From the NCBI GenBank assembly GCA_022842325.1, contig JALHPU010000011.1, positions 52,868-116,867 of the forward strand: a stretch of 64,000 nucleotides of DNA. Reading direction: 5' to 3'. The stretch's first letter is position 1. Every line of letters starts with the position of its first letter. The notes under the pieces were generated by a model. That model ran no database searches. It was not told the origin of the DNA and saw only the letters and a list, made by a program, of their open reading frames with translations. Shown here piece by piece: positions 33,141 to 45,752 of this stretch. The translations under genes were made by a program, and so were the position numbers. The stretch comes from Sulfuritalea sp. (lineage in GTDB: Bacteria; Pseudomonadota; Gammaproteobacteria; Burkholderiales; Rhodocyclaceae).

Positions 33141-34568
33141 TCAGAAGTGTAGCGCGCGTTTATCCACGGCCAGCGAAGCTTCGTGCATCGCCTCGGAGAG
33201 CGTCGGATGGGCGTGGCAGATACGGGCGATGTCTTCCGACGACGCGTTGAACTCCATCGCCACGACGGCTTCGGCAATCAGTTCCGATGCGTTGTTGCCA
33301 ATGACGTGAACACCGAGTATCCGGTCGGTCTTGGCACAGGCGATCATCTTGACGAAACCGGTTGTATCGCCCTGACCCAAAGCGCGGCCGTTGGCGGCGA
33401 ACGGGATCTGCCCGGTGCGGTACTCGACACCTTCGTTCTTCAGTTGCTGCTCGGTCTTGCCCACCCAGGCGATTTCCGGATGCGTGTAGATGACCCAAGG
33501 CACGGTGTCGAGATTGACATGCCCCTTCTGCCCGGCGATGCATTCCGCCACCATGACGCCCTCTTCCATGCTCTTGTGCGCCAGCATCGGACCCGGCACC
33601 ACGTCGCCCACGGCCCAGACGTTGGGCAGGTTGGTGCGGCAGTTCTTATCCACGGCGATGTAGCCGCGCGGGTTAATCTCGAGGCCGACATTCTCGCCGC
33701 CGAGGCCTTCGGTATGCGGCACGCGACCTACGGAAACGATCAGGCGGTCGCACTGCAGGGTCCGCGTTTCGTCGCCGAGTTCATACTCGACGCTAATGCC
33801 CTTCTTGCCGGTTTCGACCTTGGTGATCTTGACGCCGAGCTGGATGTCGAGCCCCTGCTTCTGGGTGAACACTTTCCAGGCTTCCTTGGCCACGGCCTGA
33901 TCTGCAGAGCCGAGGAAATCCGGCAGGGCTTCGAGGATCGTCACCTCGGAGCCCAGCCGCTTCCATACCGAACCAAGTTCGAGGCCGATCACGCCGGCGC
34001 CGATCACGCCCAGCCGCTTCGGCGTCGAATCGAAAGACAGGGCACCGACGTTGTCGCAGATCAGCTTGTTATCGACCGGGATTCCAGGCAGATGGCGAGC
34101 CTTCGAGCCGGTGGCGACGATGACATGGGTGGCTTCGACGATTTCGCCATTGACGTCGATCCGCCAGCACTCGTCCTCGCGGTTGACGAACTTGCCGTGA
34201 CCGGGCAGCAGCGTGACTTTGTTCTTCTTGAACAGGCCCTTGATGCCGCTGGTGAGCTGGTCGACGATGTTGTCCTTGCGCTTGATCATGGTCGCCACGT
34301 CCATCTTGACACCGGAGGTGGAGATGCCGTGCATGACGAAGGAATGGGTCGCCTGCTCGTAGAGTTCCGAGGATTGCAGCAGCGCCTTGGAGGGTATGCA
34401 GCCCACATTGAGGCAGGTTCCGCCGAGGCGCACCGCGCCCTTGGGGTCGGCGTAGGACTCCGATTCGATGCAGGCCGTAGATAGGCCCAGTTGCGCCGAA
34501 CGGATGGCCGCGACGTAACCGCCGGGGCCGCCGCCGATCACCACGACGTCAAATTTCTTGTTTGCCAT
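33141..34568 (-). CDS. lpdA: Dihydrolipoyl dehydrogenase (E3)
   Basis: The 475-residue flavoprotein reoxidises dihydrolipoamide with NAD+, here as E3 of the 2-oxoglutarate dehydrogenase complex. The FAD motif [17 protein letters not shown] is at the N-terminus. The redox-active disulfide is [13 protein letters not shown] near residue 52. The NAD-binding [13 protein letters not shown] is mid-protein. The dimer-interface catalytic His is in HAHPTLSE near the C-terminus. AAGGAAAT precedes the ATG. It follows odhB by 10 bases in the sucA-odhB-lpdA operon, so it is probably the E3 dedicated to that complex. Confidence 0.97.
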   Translation of the reverse strand: MANKKFDVVVIGGGPGGYVAAIRSAQLGLSTACIESESYADPKGAVRLGGTCLNVGCIPSKALLQSSELYEQATHSFVMHGISTSGVKMDVATMIKRKDNIVDQLTSGIKGLFKKNKVTLLPGHGKFVNREDECWRIDVNGEIVEATHVIVATGSKARHLPGIPVDNKLICDNVGALSFDSTPKRLGVIGAGVIGLELGSVWKRLGSEVTILEALPDFLGSADQAVAKEAWKVFTQKQGLDIQLGVKITKVETGKKGISVEYELGDETRTLQCDRLIVSVGRVPHTEGLGGENVGLEINPRGYIAVDKNCRTNLPNVWAVGDVVPGPMLAHKSMEEGVMVAECIAGQKGHVNLDTVPWVIYTHPEIAWVGKTEQQLKNEGVEYRTGQIPFAANGRALGQGDTTGFVKMIACAKTDRILGVHVIGNNASELIAEAVVAMEFNASSEDIARICHAHPTLSEAMHEASLAVDKRALHF

Positions 34569-34578
34569 GGGGATTTCC

Positions 34579-35814
34579 TTAAACGTCGAGCAGGAGGCGC
34601 GCGGGATCTTCCAGCGCTTCCTTCATCGTTACCAGTCCCAGCACCGCCTCGCGACCGTCGATGATGCGGTGGTCGTAGGACATGGCGAGATAGTTGATCG
34701 GCCGGATCACGATTTGGCCGTTCTCGACCACGGCACGGTCCTTGGTCGCATGCACGCCAAGAATGGCCGACTGCGGCGGATTGATGATCGGGGTCGACAG
34801 CATCGAACCGAAGGTGCCGCCGTTGGAAATCGAGAAGGTGCCGCCGGTCAGGTCTTCGATGGACAGTTTGCCGTCCCTGGCCTTGGCGCCGAATTCGGCG
34901 ATCTTCTTTTCGATCTGCGCCAGACTCATCTGGTCGGCGTCGCGCAGGATCGGCACGACGAGGCCGCGCGGCGAGCCGACCGCAATGCCGATGTCGAAAT
35001 AGCCGTGATAGACGATGTCGTTGCCATCGACCGAAGCGTTGATCACCGGGTACTTCTTCAGCGCGGCCACCGCGGCCTTTACGAAGAAGGACATGAAGCC
35101 GAGCTTGACGCCGTGTTCCTTCTCGAACTTCTCCTGATATTTCTTGCGCATTTCCATCACCGGCGCCATGTTCACCTCGTTGAAGGTGGTCAGGATGGCG
35201 TTGGTGGATTGCGATTGCACCAGCCGCTCGGCGACGCGTGCGCGCAGGCGCGACATCGGCACGCGCTGTTCCGGGCGATCGGCGATGATGGCATCGGCAC
35301 TGACGACATTGGGCTGCGGCAACGCAGGCTTGGCCGCAACAGTCGGCGCCGGTGACACGGCGACCGGCGCCGGCGCAGCTGCCTTGGCGCCACCGCTGAC
35401 GTCTTCCTTGAGAATGCGGCCGCCACGACCGCTGCCTTGCACGTCGGCGGCGGCAATGCCCTTCTCGTCCATGATCTTGCGCGCAGACGGCATCGCCGTC
35501 GCACCGGCGGCAGGAGCCGGCGCAGCGGCGGGTGCTGCCGCCGGCTTGGCGGCAGGCGCGGCGGCAACCGCCTTGCCCTCGGTATCCAATTGCGCGATGA
35601 CTTCGCCGGCAACCACGGTCTCGCCGTTGCCCTTGATGATCCTGACGATCACTCCGCTGTCCGGTGCCGGCAGTTCGAGCACCACCTTGTCGGTTTCGAT
35701 GTCGATCAGGTTCTGGTCGCGGGTGACGGCATCGCCTTCATTGACATGCCAGGCCGACAGGGTGGCTTCGGCCACCGACTCGGATAGTTGGGGTACTTTG
35801 ACTTCGATGATCAT
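34579..35814 (-). CDS. odhB: Dihydrolipoyllysine succinyltransferase (E2 of 2-oxoglutarate dehydrogenase)
   Basis: The 411-residue E2 starts at ATG 35814 (ACGGAGAA upstream). It has an N-terminal lipoyl domain with the lipoylated Lys in [13 protein letters not shown]. An Ala/Pro-rich linker follows (about residues 80-120), then a peripheral-subunit-binding domain ([23 protein letters not shown]) and a second flexible linker. The catalytic domain carries the active-site His in [14 protein letters not shown]. It transfers succinyl groups to CoA. It sits 10 bases after sucA and 10 bases before lpdA. Confidence 0.97.
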   Translation of the reverse strand: MIIEVKVPQLSESVAEATLSAWHVNEGDAVTRDQNLIDIETDKVVLELPAPDSGVIVRIIKGNGETVVAGEVIAQLDTEGKAVAAAPAAKPAAAPAAAPAPAAGATAMPSARKIMDEKGIAAADVQGSGRGGRILKEDVSGGAKAAAPAPVAVSPAPTVAAKPALPQPNVVSADAIIADRPEQRVPMSRLRARVAERLVQSQSTNAILTTFNEVNMAPVMEMRKKYQEKFEKEHGVKLGFMSFFVKAAVAALKKYPVINASVDGNDIVYHGYFDIGIAVGSPRGLVVPILRDADQMSLAQIEKKIAEFGAKARDGKLSIEDLTGGTFSISNGGTFGSMLSTPIINPPQSAILGVHATKDRAVVENGQIVIRPINYLAMSYDHRIIDGREAVLGLVTMKEALEDPARLLLDV

Positions 35815-35824
35815 GATTTCTCCG

Positions 35825-38653
35825 TTATTCCTTGATGCCGAGGGCAGCGTTGACCACTTCCTTCTGCTGCTGGACATGTTTTGAGGCATAGCCTACGGCC
35901 GGGGACGGCGACGAAGGACGCGCCACAGCGTCGAGGATCTGGCCCTTCTTGATCAGCCGCTCCAGACGATGATGCTTGGCGTACCAGGCGCCCTGGTTCA
36001 TCGGCTCCTCCTGACACCAGATCAGTTCCTTGAGGTTGGGGTACTTGAGCATCTCTTCGTGCAGCCGGCGGTCGTCGAACGGATAGAGCTGCTCGACACG
36101 CACCAGGACGACGTTGTCGACCTTCTTTTCCCGGCGCGCAGCGAGCAGGTCGAAATAGATCTTGCCGGCGCAGGTGACCATGCGCGTCACCTTCTTCGGA
36201 TCGACCTTGTCTATCTCGCCGATGATGGTCTGGAAGGTGCCGTTGGCCAGTTCGTCGAGCGAACTGGTGGCGTCCTTGTGGCGCAGCAGCGACTTCGGCG
36301 TCATGACGATCAGTGGCTTGCGCTGCTTGCGCAGCATCTGGCGGCGCAGCATGTGGTAGACCTGCGCTGCATTCGACGGCACGCAGACTTCCCAGTTGAA
36401 GTCAGCGGACAATTGCATGTAGCGCTCGAGGCGCGCCGAGGAATGCTCCGGCCCCTGACCTTCGTAACCATGCGGCAGCAGCATCACCAGGCCGCAACCG
36501 CGGCCCCACTTGGCTTCACCGGAGGACAGGAACTGGTCGATGACCACCTGGGCTCCATTGGCGAAGTCGCCGAACTGCGCTTCCCAGACCACCATCTCGT
36601 TCGGCGCCGCCGTGGCGAAGCCGTATTCGAAGGCCAGCACGGCTTCCTCGGACAGCACCGAGTCGAAGCACATGAAGCGGCCCTGGTTTTCCTGGATGTT
36701 CTGCAGCGGCCAGTAGGTGCCCTCGTCCCACTTCTCGCGATTCTGGTCGTGCAGGGCGGCGTGGCGGTGGAAGAAGGTACCGCGGCCGACGTCCTCACCC
36801 GAGACGCGAATGTTGTAGCCGGCAGAGACCAGCGACGCGTAGGCCAGGTTCTCGGCCATGCCCCAGTCCACCGGCGCCTTGCCCTCGCCCATCAGCTTGC
36901 GGTCGTCGATGATTTTCTGCACGCGCGAGTGCAGCGTGAAATTCTCCGGGACCGTGGTAAGGCGCTTCGCCAGGCGCTGCATCTCGGTCATCGACACGGT
37001 GGTATCGCACTTCTCGCTGTAGGGCACGTTGATGTAAGGCGTCCAGTCAATCGAGAACTTGCTCTGGTAGTCGCTGATCACCGGGTCGATCAGGTGGCGA
37101 CCTTCATCCAGCGCCGCACGATAATCCTTGATCATCTGCTCGGCATCACCCTTGGCGATGACGCCCTGGGCTTCGAGCTTGTCCGCATACAGCTTGCGCG
37201 TACCGGGATGCTGGGCGATCTTCTTGTACATCAGGGGCTGCGTCACCATCGGCTCGTCCTGCTCGTTGTGGCCGAGCTTGCGGAAGCAGACGATGTCGAT
37301 CACCACGTCCTTCTTGAATTCCTGGCGGTACTCCATGGCGATCTGGGTCACCAGTGCCACGGCCTCCGGATCGTCGCCATTGACGTGGAAAATCGGCGCT
37401 TCGATCATCTTGAAGATATCGGTGCAATACAGCGAGGAACGGTAGTCGCGCAAGTCGGAAGTAGTGAAGCCGATCTGGTTGTTCACCACGATGTGCACCG
37501 TGCCGCCGGTGCCATAGCCACGCGTGTTGGAGAAGTTCAGCATCTCCTGGTTCACGCCCTGGCCGGCCACCGCGGCGTCGCCGTGGATCAGCACCGGCAA
37601 CGCCTGGACTTTGCCCTCGGCACCACGGCGCACCTGGCGCGCATAGACCGAACCTGCAACCACGGGATTGACGATTTCCAGATGCGACGGGTTGAATGCC
37701 AGCGTCAGATGCACCGGACCGCCCGGCGTGCCGACATCTGACGAGTAGCCCATGTGGTACTTGACGTCGCCGGCCGAGAGCGCCGACTTCTTCTTGCCCT
37801 CGAATTCGTCGAACAGCATGGCCGGCTGCTTGCCCAGGGTATTCACCAGCACATTGAGCCGGCCTCTATGGGCCATGCCGATGACCATTTCCTGCACGCC
37901 GACCATGCCGGCGGTGCGGATCAACTGGTCCATGGCCAGGATTAGCGCCTCGCCACCTTCGAGCGAGAAGCGCTTCTGGCCGACATACTTGGTATGCAGG
38001 TAGCGCTCCAGCGTCTCGGCGTGGGTCAGTTGCACCAGGAAGCGCTTCTTGTCTTCCGCCGTATAGGCCGGCGTACCGCGAATCGGTTCCAGCTTGTTCT
38101 GTAACCAGCGCTTCTGGCCGACATCCGAGATGTACATGAACTCGGTACCGATGGTGCCGCAGAAGGTCTGCCGGCAGGCTTCGAGGATCTCGCGCAGGGT
38201 TGCCGTCTCGGGTACCGCGGCAAACGAGCCGGTCTGGAACACCTGGCCCAGGTCCGCCTCGGTAAAGCCGTAATGCGAAGGCTCGAGTTCGGCCACCGCG
38301 GGACGCTCGGCGCGTTTGAGCGGATCCAGTTGCGCCCAGCGATTGCCGAGGAAGCGGTAGGCATTGATCATCTGCAATACCTTGATCTGCTTGCCGTCGG
38401 ACTGCGCCGTGGCACGTCCTGCCTGCAGGGTTCCGTCCTTGGCACGTTGCGCAAAGGAAGTGATCACCGGATAGTGGGCCACGTCCGGGCCCGTATAGTT
38501 GCCTGCGCCCGGCAGGGTTCCGAGCTTGTCGAAATAGTCGCGCCAGACCGGCTCGACCGAGGCCGGGTTGGCGAGATAGGCGTCGTACAGCGCCTCGATG
38601 TACGGCGTATTGGTGCCGAACAGATACGAGTTGGACAGCATCTGCTTCATCAT
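35825..38653 (-). CDS. sucA: 2-oxoglutarate dehydrogenase E1
   Basis: The 942-residue thiamine-diphosphate enzyme decarboxylates 2-oxoglutarate. It shows the N-terminal E2-binding segment ([20 protein letters not shown]), the [17 protein letters not shown] region, the [11 protein letters not shown] and NNQIGFTT segments of the ThDP/Mg site, [19 protein letters not shown], and a transketolase-like C-terminal domain with [25 protein letters not shown] sequence. Length is normal. The start is one of two adjacent ATGs at 38653 and 38650. A strong terminator ends only about 24 bases upstream, so transcription may come from read-through of gltA or from a promoter inside the gltA 3' end. Confidence 0.97.
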   Translation of the reverse strand: MMKQMLSNSYLFGTNTPYIEALYDAYLANPASVEPVWRDYFDKLGTLPGAGNYTGPDVAHYPVITSFAQRAKDGTLQAGRATAQSDGKQIKVLQMINAYRFLGNRWAQLDPLKRAERPAVAELEPSHYGFTEADLGQVFQTGSFAAVPETATLREILEACRQTFCGTIGTEFMYISDVGQKRWLQNKLEPIRGTPAYTAEDKKRFLVQLTHAETLERYLHTKYVGQKRFSLEGGEALILAMDQLIRTAGMVGVQEMVIGMAHRGRLNVLVNTLGKQPAMLFDEFEGKKKSALSAGDVKYHMGYSSDVGTPGGPVHLTLAFNPSHLEIVNPVVAGSVYARQVRRGAEGKVQALPVLIHGDAAVAGQGVNQEMLNFSNTRGYGTGGTVHIVVNNQIGFTTSDLRDYRSSLYCTDIFKMIEAPIFHVNGDDPEAVALVTQIAMEYRQEFKKDVVIDIVCFRKLGHNEQDEPMVTQPLMYKKIAQHPGTRKLYADKLEAQGVIAKGDAEQMIKDYRAALDEGRHLIDPVISDYQSKFSIDWTPYINVPYSEKCDTTVSMTEMQRLAKRLTTVPENFTLHSRVQKIIDDRKLMGEGKAPVDWGMAENLAYASLVSAGYNIRVSGEDVGRGTFFHRHAALHDQNREKWDEGTYWPLQNIQENQGRFMCFDSVLSEEAVLAFEYGFATAAPNEMVVWEAQFGDFANGAQVVIDQFLSSGEAKWGRGCGLVMLLPHGYEGQGPEHSSARLERYMQLSADFNWEVCVPSNAAQVYHMLRRQMLRKQRKPLIVMTPKSLLRHKDATSSLDELANGTFQTIIGEIDKVDPKKVTRMVTCAGKIYFDLLAARREKKVDNVVLVRVEQLYPFDDRRLHEEMLKYPNLKELIWCQEEPMNQGAWYAKHHRLERLIKKGQILDAVARPSSPSPAVGYASKHVQQQKEVVNAALGIKE

Positions 38654-38677
38654 TGCGTCACCTGCTCATGTTTGGGG

Positions 38678-38708
38678 AAAAAAACCGGGGGGCGTCAGCC
38701 GCCCCCCG
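38678..38708 (-). terminator. Rho-independent terminator after gltA
   Basis: On the minus strand CGGGGGGCG-GCTGA-CGCCCCCCG makes a perfect 9-bp GC stem with a 5-base loop, followed by G and seven T residues. It lies 18 bases after the gltA stop and its T tract ends 24 bases before the sucA start. It separates the sdh-gltA transcript from sucA. Confidence 0.93.
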
Positions 38709-38725
38709 TCTTGGCCGAAAACGGA

Positions 38726-40018
<1,293 letters not shown>

Positions 40019-40054
40019 AATCAGATCCTCTTTCAGGTCCGTTGATTGCCGCTG

Positions 40055-40324
40055 CTACTCGAAATTGGCTATGGGTGAAACTTCCCGTAGCCGCTCAATC
40101 ATTGCTGCCATCCGTGGGTCGTCGGTGGTTTCTCTTCCGCTCACCAAGGCCCACAGATCGTGGTCTTCCAGCTCCAGCAAACTTTCCAGCGCCGCTTCGC
40201 CTTGCGCGTCGAGGCTTGCCTCGTAGCGTTCCCAGAAGCGGTCAAACACCAGGTCCAGCTCCAGCAGGGCACGCCGGCAATGCCATTTCAGGCGATTAAT
40301 GCGCGCCGTGCGATCCTCTGCCAC
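40055..40324 (-). CDS. sdhE: Succinate dehydrogenase assembly factor SdhE (FAD flavinylation)
   Basis: This 89-residue protein resembles SdhE/YgfY/CptB, a small helical factor that promotes covalent flavinylation of SdhA. It has RINRLKWHCRRALLELDLVFDRF (family RGxxE-type region here CRRALLELD), a helical core with LLELEDHDLWALVSG, and REVSPIANFE at the end. No ATG suits it. The GTG at 40324, two bases after the sdhB stop in TGACCGTG, gives the expected length and N-terminus. It lies between sdhB and gltA, as in many betaproteobacteria. Confidence 0.88.
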   Translation of the reverse strand: MAEDRTARINRLKWHCRRALLELDLVFDRFWERYEASLDAQGEAALESLLELEDHDLWALVSGRETTDDPRMAAMIERLREVSPIANFE

Positions 40325-40326
40325 GG

Positions 40327-41055
40327 TCAGACGGCCCGCCTGACCATCATTTCCTTGATTTTTCCGATCGCCTTGGTCGGGTTGAGGCCCTTCGGGCAAA
40401 CGTCGACGCAATTCATGATGGTATGGCAGCGGAACAGGCGATACGGGTCTTCGAGGTCGTCGAGCCGCTCGGCGGTGGCCTGGTCGCGCGTGTCGGCGAT
40501 GAAGCGATAGGCCGCCAGCAAGCCGGCCGGACCGACGAACTTGTCCGGGTTCCACCAGAAGGACGGGCAGGCGGTCGAACAGCAGGCGCAGAGGATGCAC
40601 TCGTAAAGGCCGTTGAGTTCCTCGCGGTCCTCCGGCGATTGCAACCGCTCGCGCTCGGGCGGCGGATCGTTGTTGATCAGGTAGGGCTTGATCGAGTTGT
40701 ACTGCTTGAAGAACTGCGTCATGTCCACGATCAGGTCGCGGATCACCGGCAGTCCGGGCAGCGGACGCAGCACGATCGGCTTGCCCGCGGGAAAGCTTTC
40801 CATCGCGGTCAGGCAGGCCAGGCCGTTCTTGCCGTTGATGTTCATCGCGTCGGAGCCGCAGACGCCTTCGCGACAGGAGCGACGGAAGGAGATCGAGTCA
40901 TCCTGCGCCTTGAGCTTGACCATGGCATCGAGCAGCTTGCGGTCGGTCGATTCGAGTTCGACCGAGATGTCCTGCATGTAGGGCTTGGCGTCCTGATCCG
41001 GATCGTAGCGATAGATCTTGAACTGGACAGTGCGATTGGCGTTCGTCATCGTCAT
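40327..41055 (-). CDS. sdhB: Succinate dehydrogenase iron-sulfur subunit
   Basis: The 242-residue subunit carries electrons from SdhA to quinone. The [2Fe-2S] ligands are in CREGVCGSDAMNINGKNGLAC. The [4Fe-4S] and [3Fe-4S] ligands are in CILCACCSTACP and CHTIMNCVDVCPKGLNP. The quinone-site Trp pair appears in SFWWNPDKF. The start is 6 bases past the sdhA stop; a second ATG two codons in is possible. Confidence 0.97.
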   Translation of the reverse strand: MTMTNANRTVQFKIYRYDPDQDAKPYMQDISVELESTDRKLLDAMVKLKAQDDSISFRRSCREGVCGSDAMNINGKNGLACLTAMESFPAGKPIVLRPLPGLPVIRDLIVDMTQFFKQYNSIKPYLINNDPPPERERLQSPEDREELNGLYECILCACCSTACPSFWWNPDKFVGPAGLLAAYRFIADTRDQATAERLDDLEDPYRLFRCHTIMNCVDVCPKGLNPTKAIGKIKEMMVRRAV

Positions 41056-41061
41056 TCCTTG

Positions 41062-42849
<1,788 letters not shown>

Positions 42850-42851
42850 GG

Positions 42852-43196
42852 TCAGAGTCTCCAGATGATCTGTATGGCCCAGCCGGCGTAGCCGACCAAG
42901 GCGAGCAGCGTCATCACGTGCAGGAACAGACGCAACGCCGCGGAATTGAGGTAGTCCATCCAGATGTCGCGGACGCCGATCCAGGCGTGCCAGCAGAGGC
43001 TGACGATGAACAGGAAGCTGAGGAAGCGGATGAAGCCGTTGGCCATGAAGACCTGCCAGGCTTCGCGCGAGGACATCGCACCGCCGAGGGCGGCCGCAAA
43101 CATGATCAGCGTGAATGCCGCCATGACGACGCCGGTGACGCGTTGCGCCAGCCAATCCCTGAGGCCGTAACCGGCCCCGACGACGAGTCGGTTCAT
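42852..43196 (-). CDS. sdhD: Succinate dehydrogenase membrane anchor subunit D
   Basis: The 114-residue protein has three transmembrane helices (VVMAAFTLIMFAAALGGA, FIRFLSFLFIVSLCW, LFLHVMTLLALVGYAGWAI). The haem/quinone region is in LCWHAWIGVRDIWMDYL, where the His is a likely haem b ligand. It anchors SdhAB in the inner membrane. Its ATG at 43196 overlaps the sdhC stop (TGATG), so the two are translationally coupled. Confidence 0.94.
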   Translation of the reverse strand: MNRLVVGAGYGLRDWLAQRVTGVVMAAFTLIMFAAALGGAMSSREAWQVFMANGFIRFLSFLFIVSLCWHAWIGVRDIWMDYLNSAALRLFLHVMTLLALVGYAGWAIQIIWRL

Positions 43197-43591
43197 CAGT
43201 AGGCTCCCAGCAGTTTCAGGCCGAAGATCGCAGTCAGCGCCAGGCTGATCACCATCACCGCCACCGCCGAGCTGTGCGCCTGCTGCTTCTCGACGCCGAC
43301 ATGGATGTCGATCAGCAGGATGCGGATGCCCATGCAGAAATGATGCAGGAAGGCCCAGATCAGGCCCAGCAGGATCAGCTTGACCAGCCAATTGCCGGTC
43401 AGGGCATTGAACATATCGACGTTCTGCTGCGTGGATCCGAGCGAAAGCTGAAGCAGCCATATCAGCAGCGGCAACATCAGAAACAATCCGGCGCCGCTGA
43501 CGCGGTGCAAAATCGAAGCAAACCCGGCTAAAGGAAGCCTGATTTCATGGAGCGCCAGATGCTTCGGACGCTGTTTGGTTATCTCGGACAT
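43196..43591 (-). CDS. sdhC: Succinate dehydrogenase cytochrome b556 subunit C
   Basis: The 131-residue protein has three transmembrane helices. Family signatures are RPKHLALHEIRLPLAGFASILHR-type N-terminal sequence with HRVSGAGLFL, and HHFCMGIRILLIDIH with the haem b His. A good AAGGAGAAG ribosome site lies 8 bases upstream of the ATG. It is the first gene of the sdhCDABE-gltA operon, with a candidate promoter just ahead and the GntR-type regulator gene on the same strand 80 bases further upstream. Confidence 0.95.
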   Translation of the reverse strand: MSEITKQRPKHLALHEIRLPLAGFASILHRVSGAGLFLMLPLLIWLLQLSLGSTQQNVDMFNALTGNWLVKLILLGLIWAFLHHFCMGIRILLIDIHVGVEKQQAHSSAVAVMVISLALTAIFGLKLLGAY

Positions 43592-43624
43592 TTACCGGCT
43601 TCTCCTTCGAATTTGATGCGGCGC

Positions 43625-43653
43625 ACTATAAAACAAACCGTGTAACAGGAAAA
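43625..43653 (-). promoter_or_regulatory. Candidate sigma70 promoter for sdhC-gltA
   Basis: On the minus strand TTTTCC (43653-43648), a 17-base spacer and TATAGT (43630-43625) precede the sdhC start by 34 bases. The -10 is good and the -35 weak, which would suit an activated or moderately expressed promoter. The palindrome found by mdh is not repeated here. Confidence 0.5.
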
Positions 43654-43671
43654 CAAAATTAATGCAGACGT

Positions 43672-44502
43672 CTACCCGAGCTCATTGAAATAGCAGTGAT
43701 CGTGAGTCGCATACAGCCCGCGACGCCATTCGACCGGCTTGTCGGCGTAGGAAAAGCTGACGCGCTCTACCGACAGCAGCGGACTGCCCTCCGCCACGTT
43801 GAGCAATTCGGCGCTGGCGCGATCCGCCGGGACAGCGCGGAGGCGTTCCTCGGCCCGAATCATGCGAATGCCGAAGCGGTTCTCGAAAAAGCTGTAGAGC
43901 GAACCCTGGTAGTCGCGCAGCATTTCCAGCGTCACGGTGCCGAAGATGCTTCCCGGCAGATAGATCTCATCGACCACGACGGGCTTCCCCGAAAATTTCA
44001 GCAGGCGGCGCACGATGTTGATCGGATCGCCGATATTCAGTTCGAGCATGCGCGCCACCTCCGGCCCGGCCTTGGCACGCCAGCATTCCAGCGGTACGCT
44101 CTGCGCCTGCTCGATGCCCCCCGCCAGCGGCACCAGGCGCAGAAAACGGAAGAATGCGCGCGGATCGTCGTGGGAGGCGACGAAGGTGCCCTTGCCCTGG
44201 CGTCGCAACAGGAGGTTTTCCGCGGCCATTTCGTCGATGGCCTTGCGCACCGTACCCTGACTGACATTGAAACGGATCGCCAGATCGGCTTCGCTGGGAA
44301 TGGCCTCACCGGGGCGCCATTCGCCGGATTCCAGGCGCTGCATCAGCAGGCTCTTGATCTGGCGATACAGGGGACTGAAAGTCGGCGCCGGCGATGCGGC
44401 GGAAGCCACGACTTTTTGCGACGTCGCGGTCGAGGCACCCGTGGGGTGCTCATTGGAAGGATTCCCCTTGGGGGATACGGCAGAATCCGGCATGGGCGGC
44501 AT
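43672..44502 (-). CDS. GntR-family transcriptional regulator (HutC-like, UTRA domain)
   Basis: The 276-residue regulator begins with about 40 disordered residues. A GntR winged-helix domain follows (SPLYRQIKSLLMQRLESGEW through RFNVSQGTVRKAIDEMAAENLLLRRQGKGTFVA). The C-terminal effector region (about 120-276) is UTRA-like, with DEIYLPGSIFGTV, YSFFENRFGIRM and VERVSFSYADKPVEWRR. It lies between sdhC and the divergent mdh. A palindrome in the shared intergenic region is its likely operator, making it a candidate regulator of mdh-acnB, of itself, and perhaps of sdh. The ligand is unknown but a TCA-related acid is plausible. Confidence 0.9.
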   Translation of the reverse strand: MPPMPDSAVSPKGNPSNEHPTGASTATSQKVVASAASPAPTFSPLYRQIKSLLMQRLESGEWRPGEAIPSEADLAIRFNVSQGTVRKAIDEMAAENLLLRRQGKGTFVASHDDPRAFFRFLRLVPLAGGIEQAQSVPLECWRAKAGPEVARMLELNIGDPINIVRRLLKFSGKPVVVDEIYLPGSIFGTVTLEMLRDYQGSLYSFFENRFGIRMIRAEERLRAVPADRASAELLNVAEGSPLLSVERVSFSYADKPVEWRRGLYATHDHCYFNELG

Positions 44503-44540
44503 TTGACCACATTTTTTTTCAGTCGTCCACCCCTTGTCTT

Positions 44541-44558
44541 ATGTCTTATATAAGATAT
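44541..44558. promoter_or_regulatory. Palindromic operator, probable GntR-type site
   Basis: ATGTCTTATATAAGATAT has a perfect 12-bp core, TCTTATATAAGA (44544-44555), and 16 of 18 bases symmetric. A half-site, TTGTCTTAT, precedes it at 44535. It lies 10 bases upstream of the mdh -35 element and 39 bases upstream of the regulator's own start, so it could control both directions. The size and symmetry fit GntR-family operators. Confidence 0.7.
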
Positions 44559-44568
44559 CAGTTAGCTA

Positions 44569-44597
44569 TTGACACAGCGCAGCATTGTTCCTAGAAT
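44569..44597 (+). promoter_or_regulatory. mdh: Sigma70 promoter for mdh
   Basis: TTGACA (44569-44574), a 17-base spacer and TAGAAT (44592-44597) are near consensus. Transcription would start near 44604, leaving a leader of about 114 bases before mdh. The palindrome just upstream of the -35 suggests that a bound regulator would activate or block RNA polymerase. Confidence 0.85.
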
Positions 44598-44717
44598 GTT
44601 TGCCACTTTTGATGCCGTATCATCCGGGCTTTCGGCTGCAGTCCACCGCGCTAATCCATACCCCGCATTTCTTGCAGTCTTGACCAATCGATTCAAACTG
44701 ATACAGGAGTTCTACAA

Positions 44718-45707
44718 ATGGCAAAAGCCCCCGTTCGTGTTGCAGTGACCGGCGCCGCCGGCCAAATCGGTTACGCCCTGGTTTTCCGCATTGCTGCCGG
44801 CGAAATGCTGGGCAAGGATCAGCCCGTGATCCTGCAAATGCTGGAATTGCCGATGGAAAAGGCCCAGGCAGCGCTCAAGGGCGTCATGATGGAACTCGAC
44901 GACTGCGCCTTCCCGACGCTGGCCGGCATGGTCGGCACCGATGATCCCAAGGTCGCCTTCAAGGATGCCGACTACGCGCTGCTGGTCGGCGCCAAGCCGC
45001 GCGGCCCGGGCATGGAGCGCAAGGACCTGCTGATGGAAAACGCCAAGATCTTCATCGAGCAGGGCAAGGCCCTGAACGATGTGGCCTCGCGCAATGTCAA
45101 AGTGCTGGTGGTCGGCAACCCGGCCAACACCAACGCCTACATCGCCATGCGTTCCGCTCCCTCCCTGCCGCAGAAGAACTTCACCGCCATGCTGCGCCTC
45201 GACCACAACCGCGCCGTGTCGCAGCTGGCGACGCGTACCGGCAAGGCCGTTACCGACATCGAAAAGATGATCGTCTGGGGCAACCACTCGCCCACCATGT
45301 ACCCGGACCTGCGCTTCTGCACCGTCGCCGGCACCGCCGCTCCCGCCGCCGTCAATGACGAAGCCTGGTACCGCAACGAGTACATCCCGACCGTCGGCAA
45401 GCGCGGCGCCGCCATCATCGCCGCCCGCGGCGCATCTTCGGCCGCCTCGGCCGCCAACGCCGCGATCGACCACATGCGCGACTGGGCGCTGGGCACCAAG
45501 GGCAAGTGGGTCACCATGGGCGTGCCGTCCGACGGCAGCTACGGCATCCCGAAGGGCATCATCTACGGCGTGCCGGTGACTACCGAAGGCGGTGAATACA
45601 TGCGCGTCGAAGGCCTCGCGGTCGACGACTACTCCCGCACCATGATGGACAAGACCCTGGCCGAACTGCAGGAAGAGCAAGCCGGCGTCGCCAGCCTGCT
45701 CGGCTGA
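44718..45707 (+). CDS. mdh: Malate dehydrogenase (NAD-dependent)
   Basis: The 329-residue enzyme interconverts malate and oxaloacetate. The Rossmann NAD motif is [17 protein letters not shown]. The mobile loop Arg is in [26 protein letters not shown] follows, the catalytic pair includes MLRLDHNRA and the His in [11 protein letters not shown]. This is the LDH-like MDH type common in betaproteobacteria. CAGGAG precedes the ATG by 9 bases. It heads the mdh - CitE-like lyase - acnB run. Confidence 0.97.
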   Translation: MAKAPVRVAVTGAAGQIGYALVFRIAAGEMLGKDQPVILQMLELPMEKAQAALKGVMMELDDCAFPTLAGMVGTDDPKVAFKDADYALLVGAKPRGPGMERKDLLMENAKIFIEQGKALNDVASRNVKVLVVGNPANTNAYIAMRSAPSLPQKNFTAMLRLDHNRAVSQLATRTGKAVTDIEKMIVWGNHSPTMYPDLRFCTVAGTAAPAAVNDEAWYRNEYIPTVGKRGAAIIAARGASSAASAANAAIDHMRDWALGTKGKWVTMGVPSDGSYGIPKGIIYGVPVTTEGGEYMRVEGLAVDDYSRTMMDKTLAELQEEQAGVASLLG

Positions 45708-45752
45708 TGACGGGCGACGGGATGCAGTACAGCGCACTGAGGTCGAACTGAG

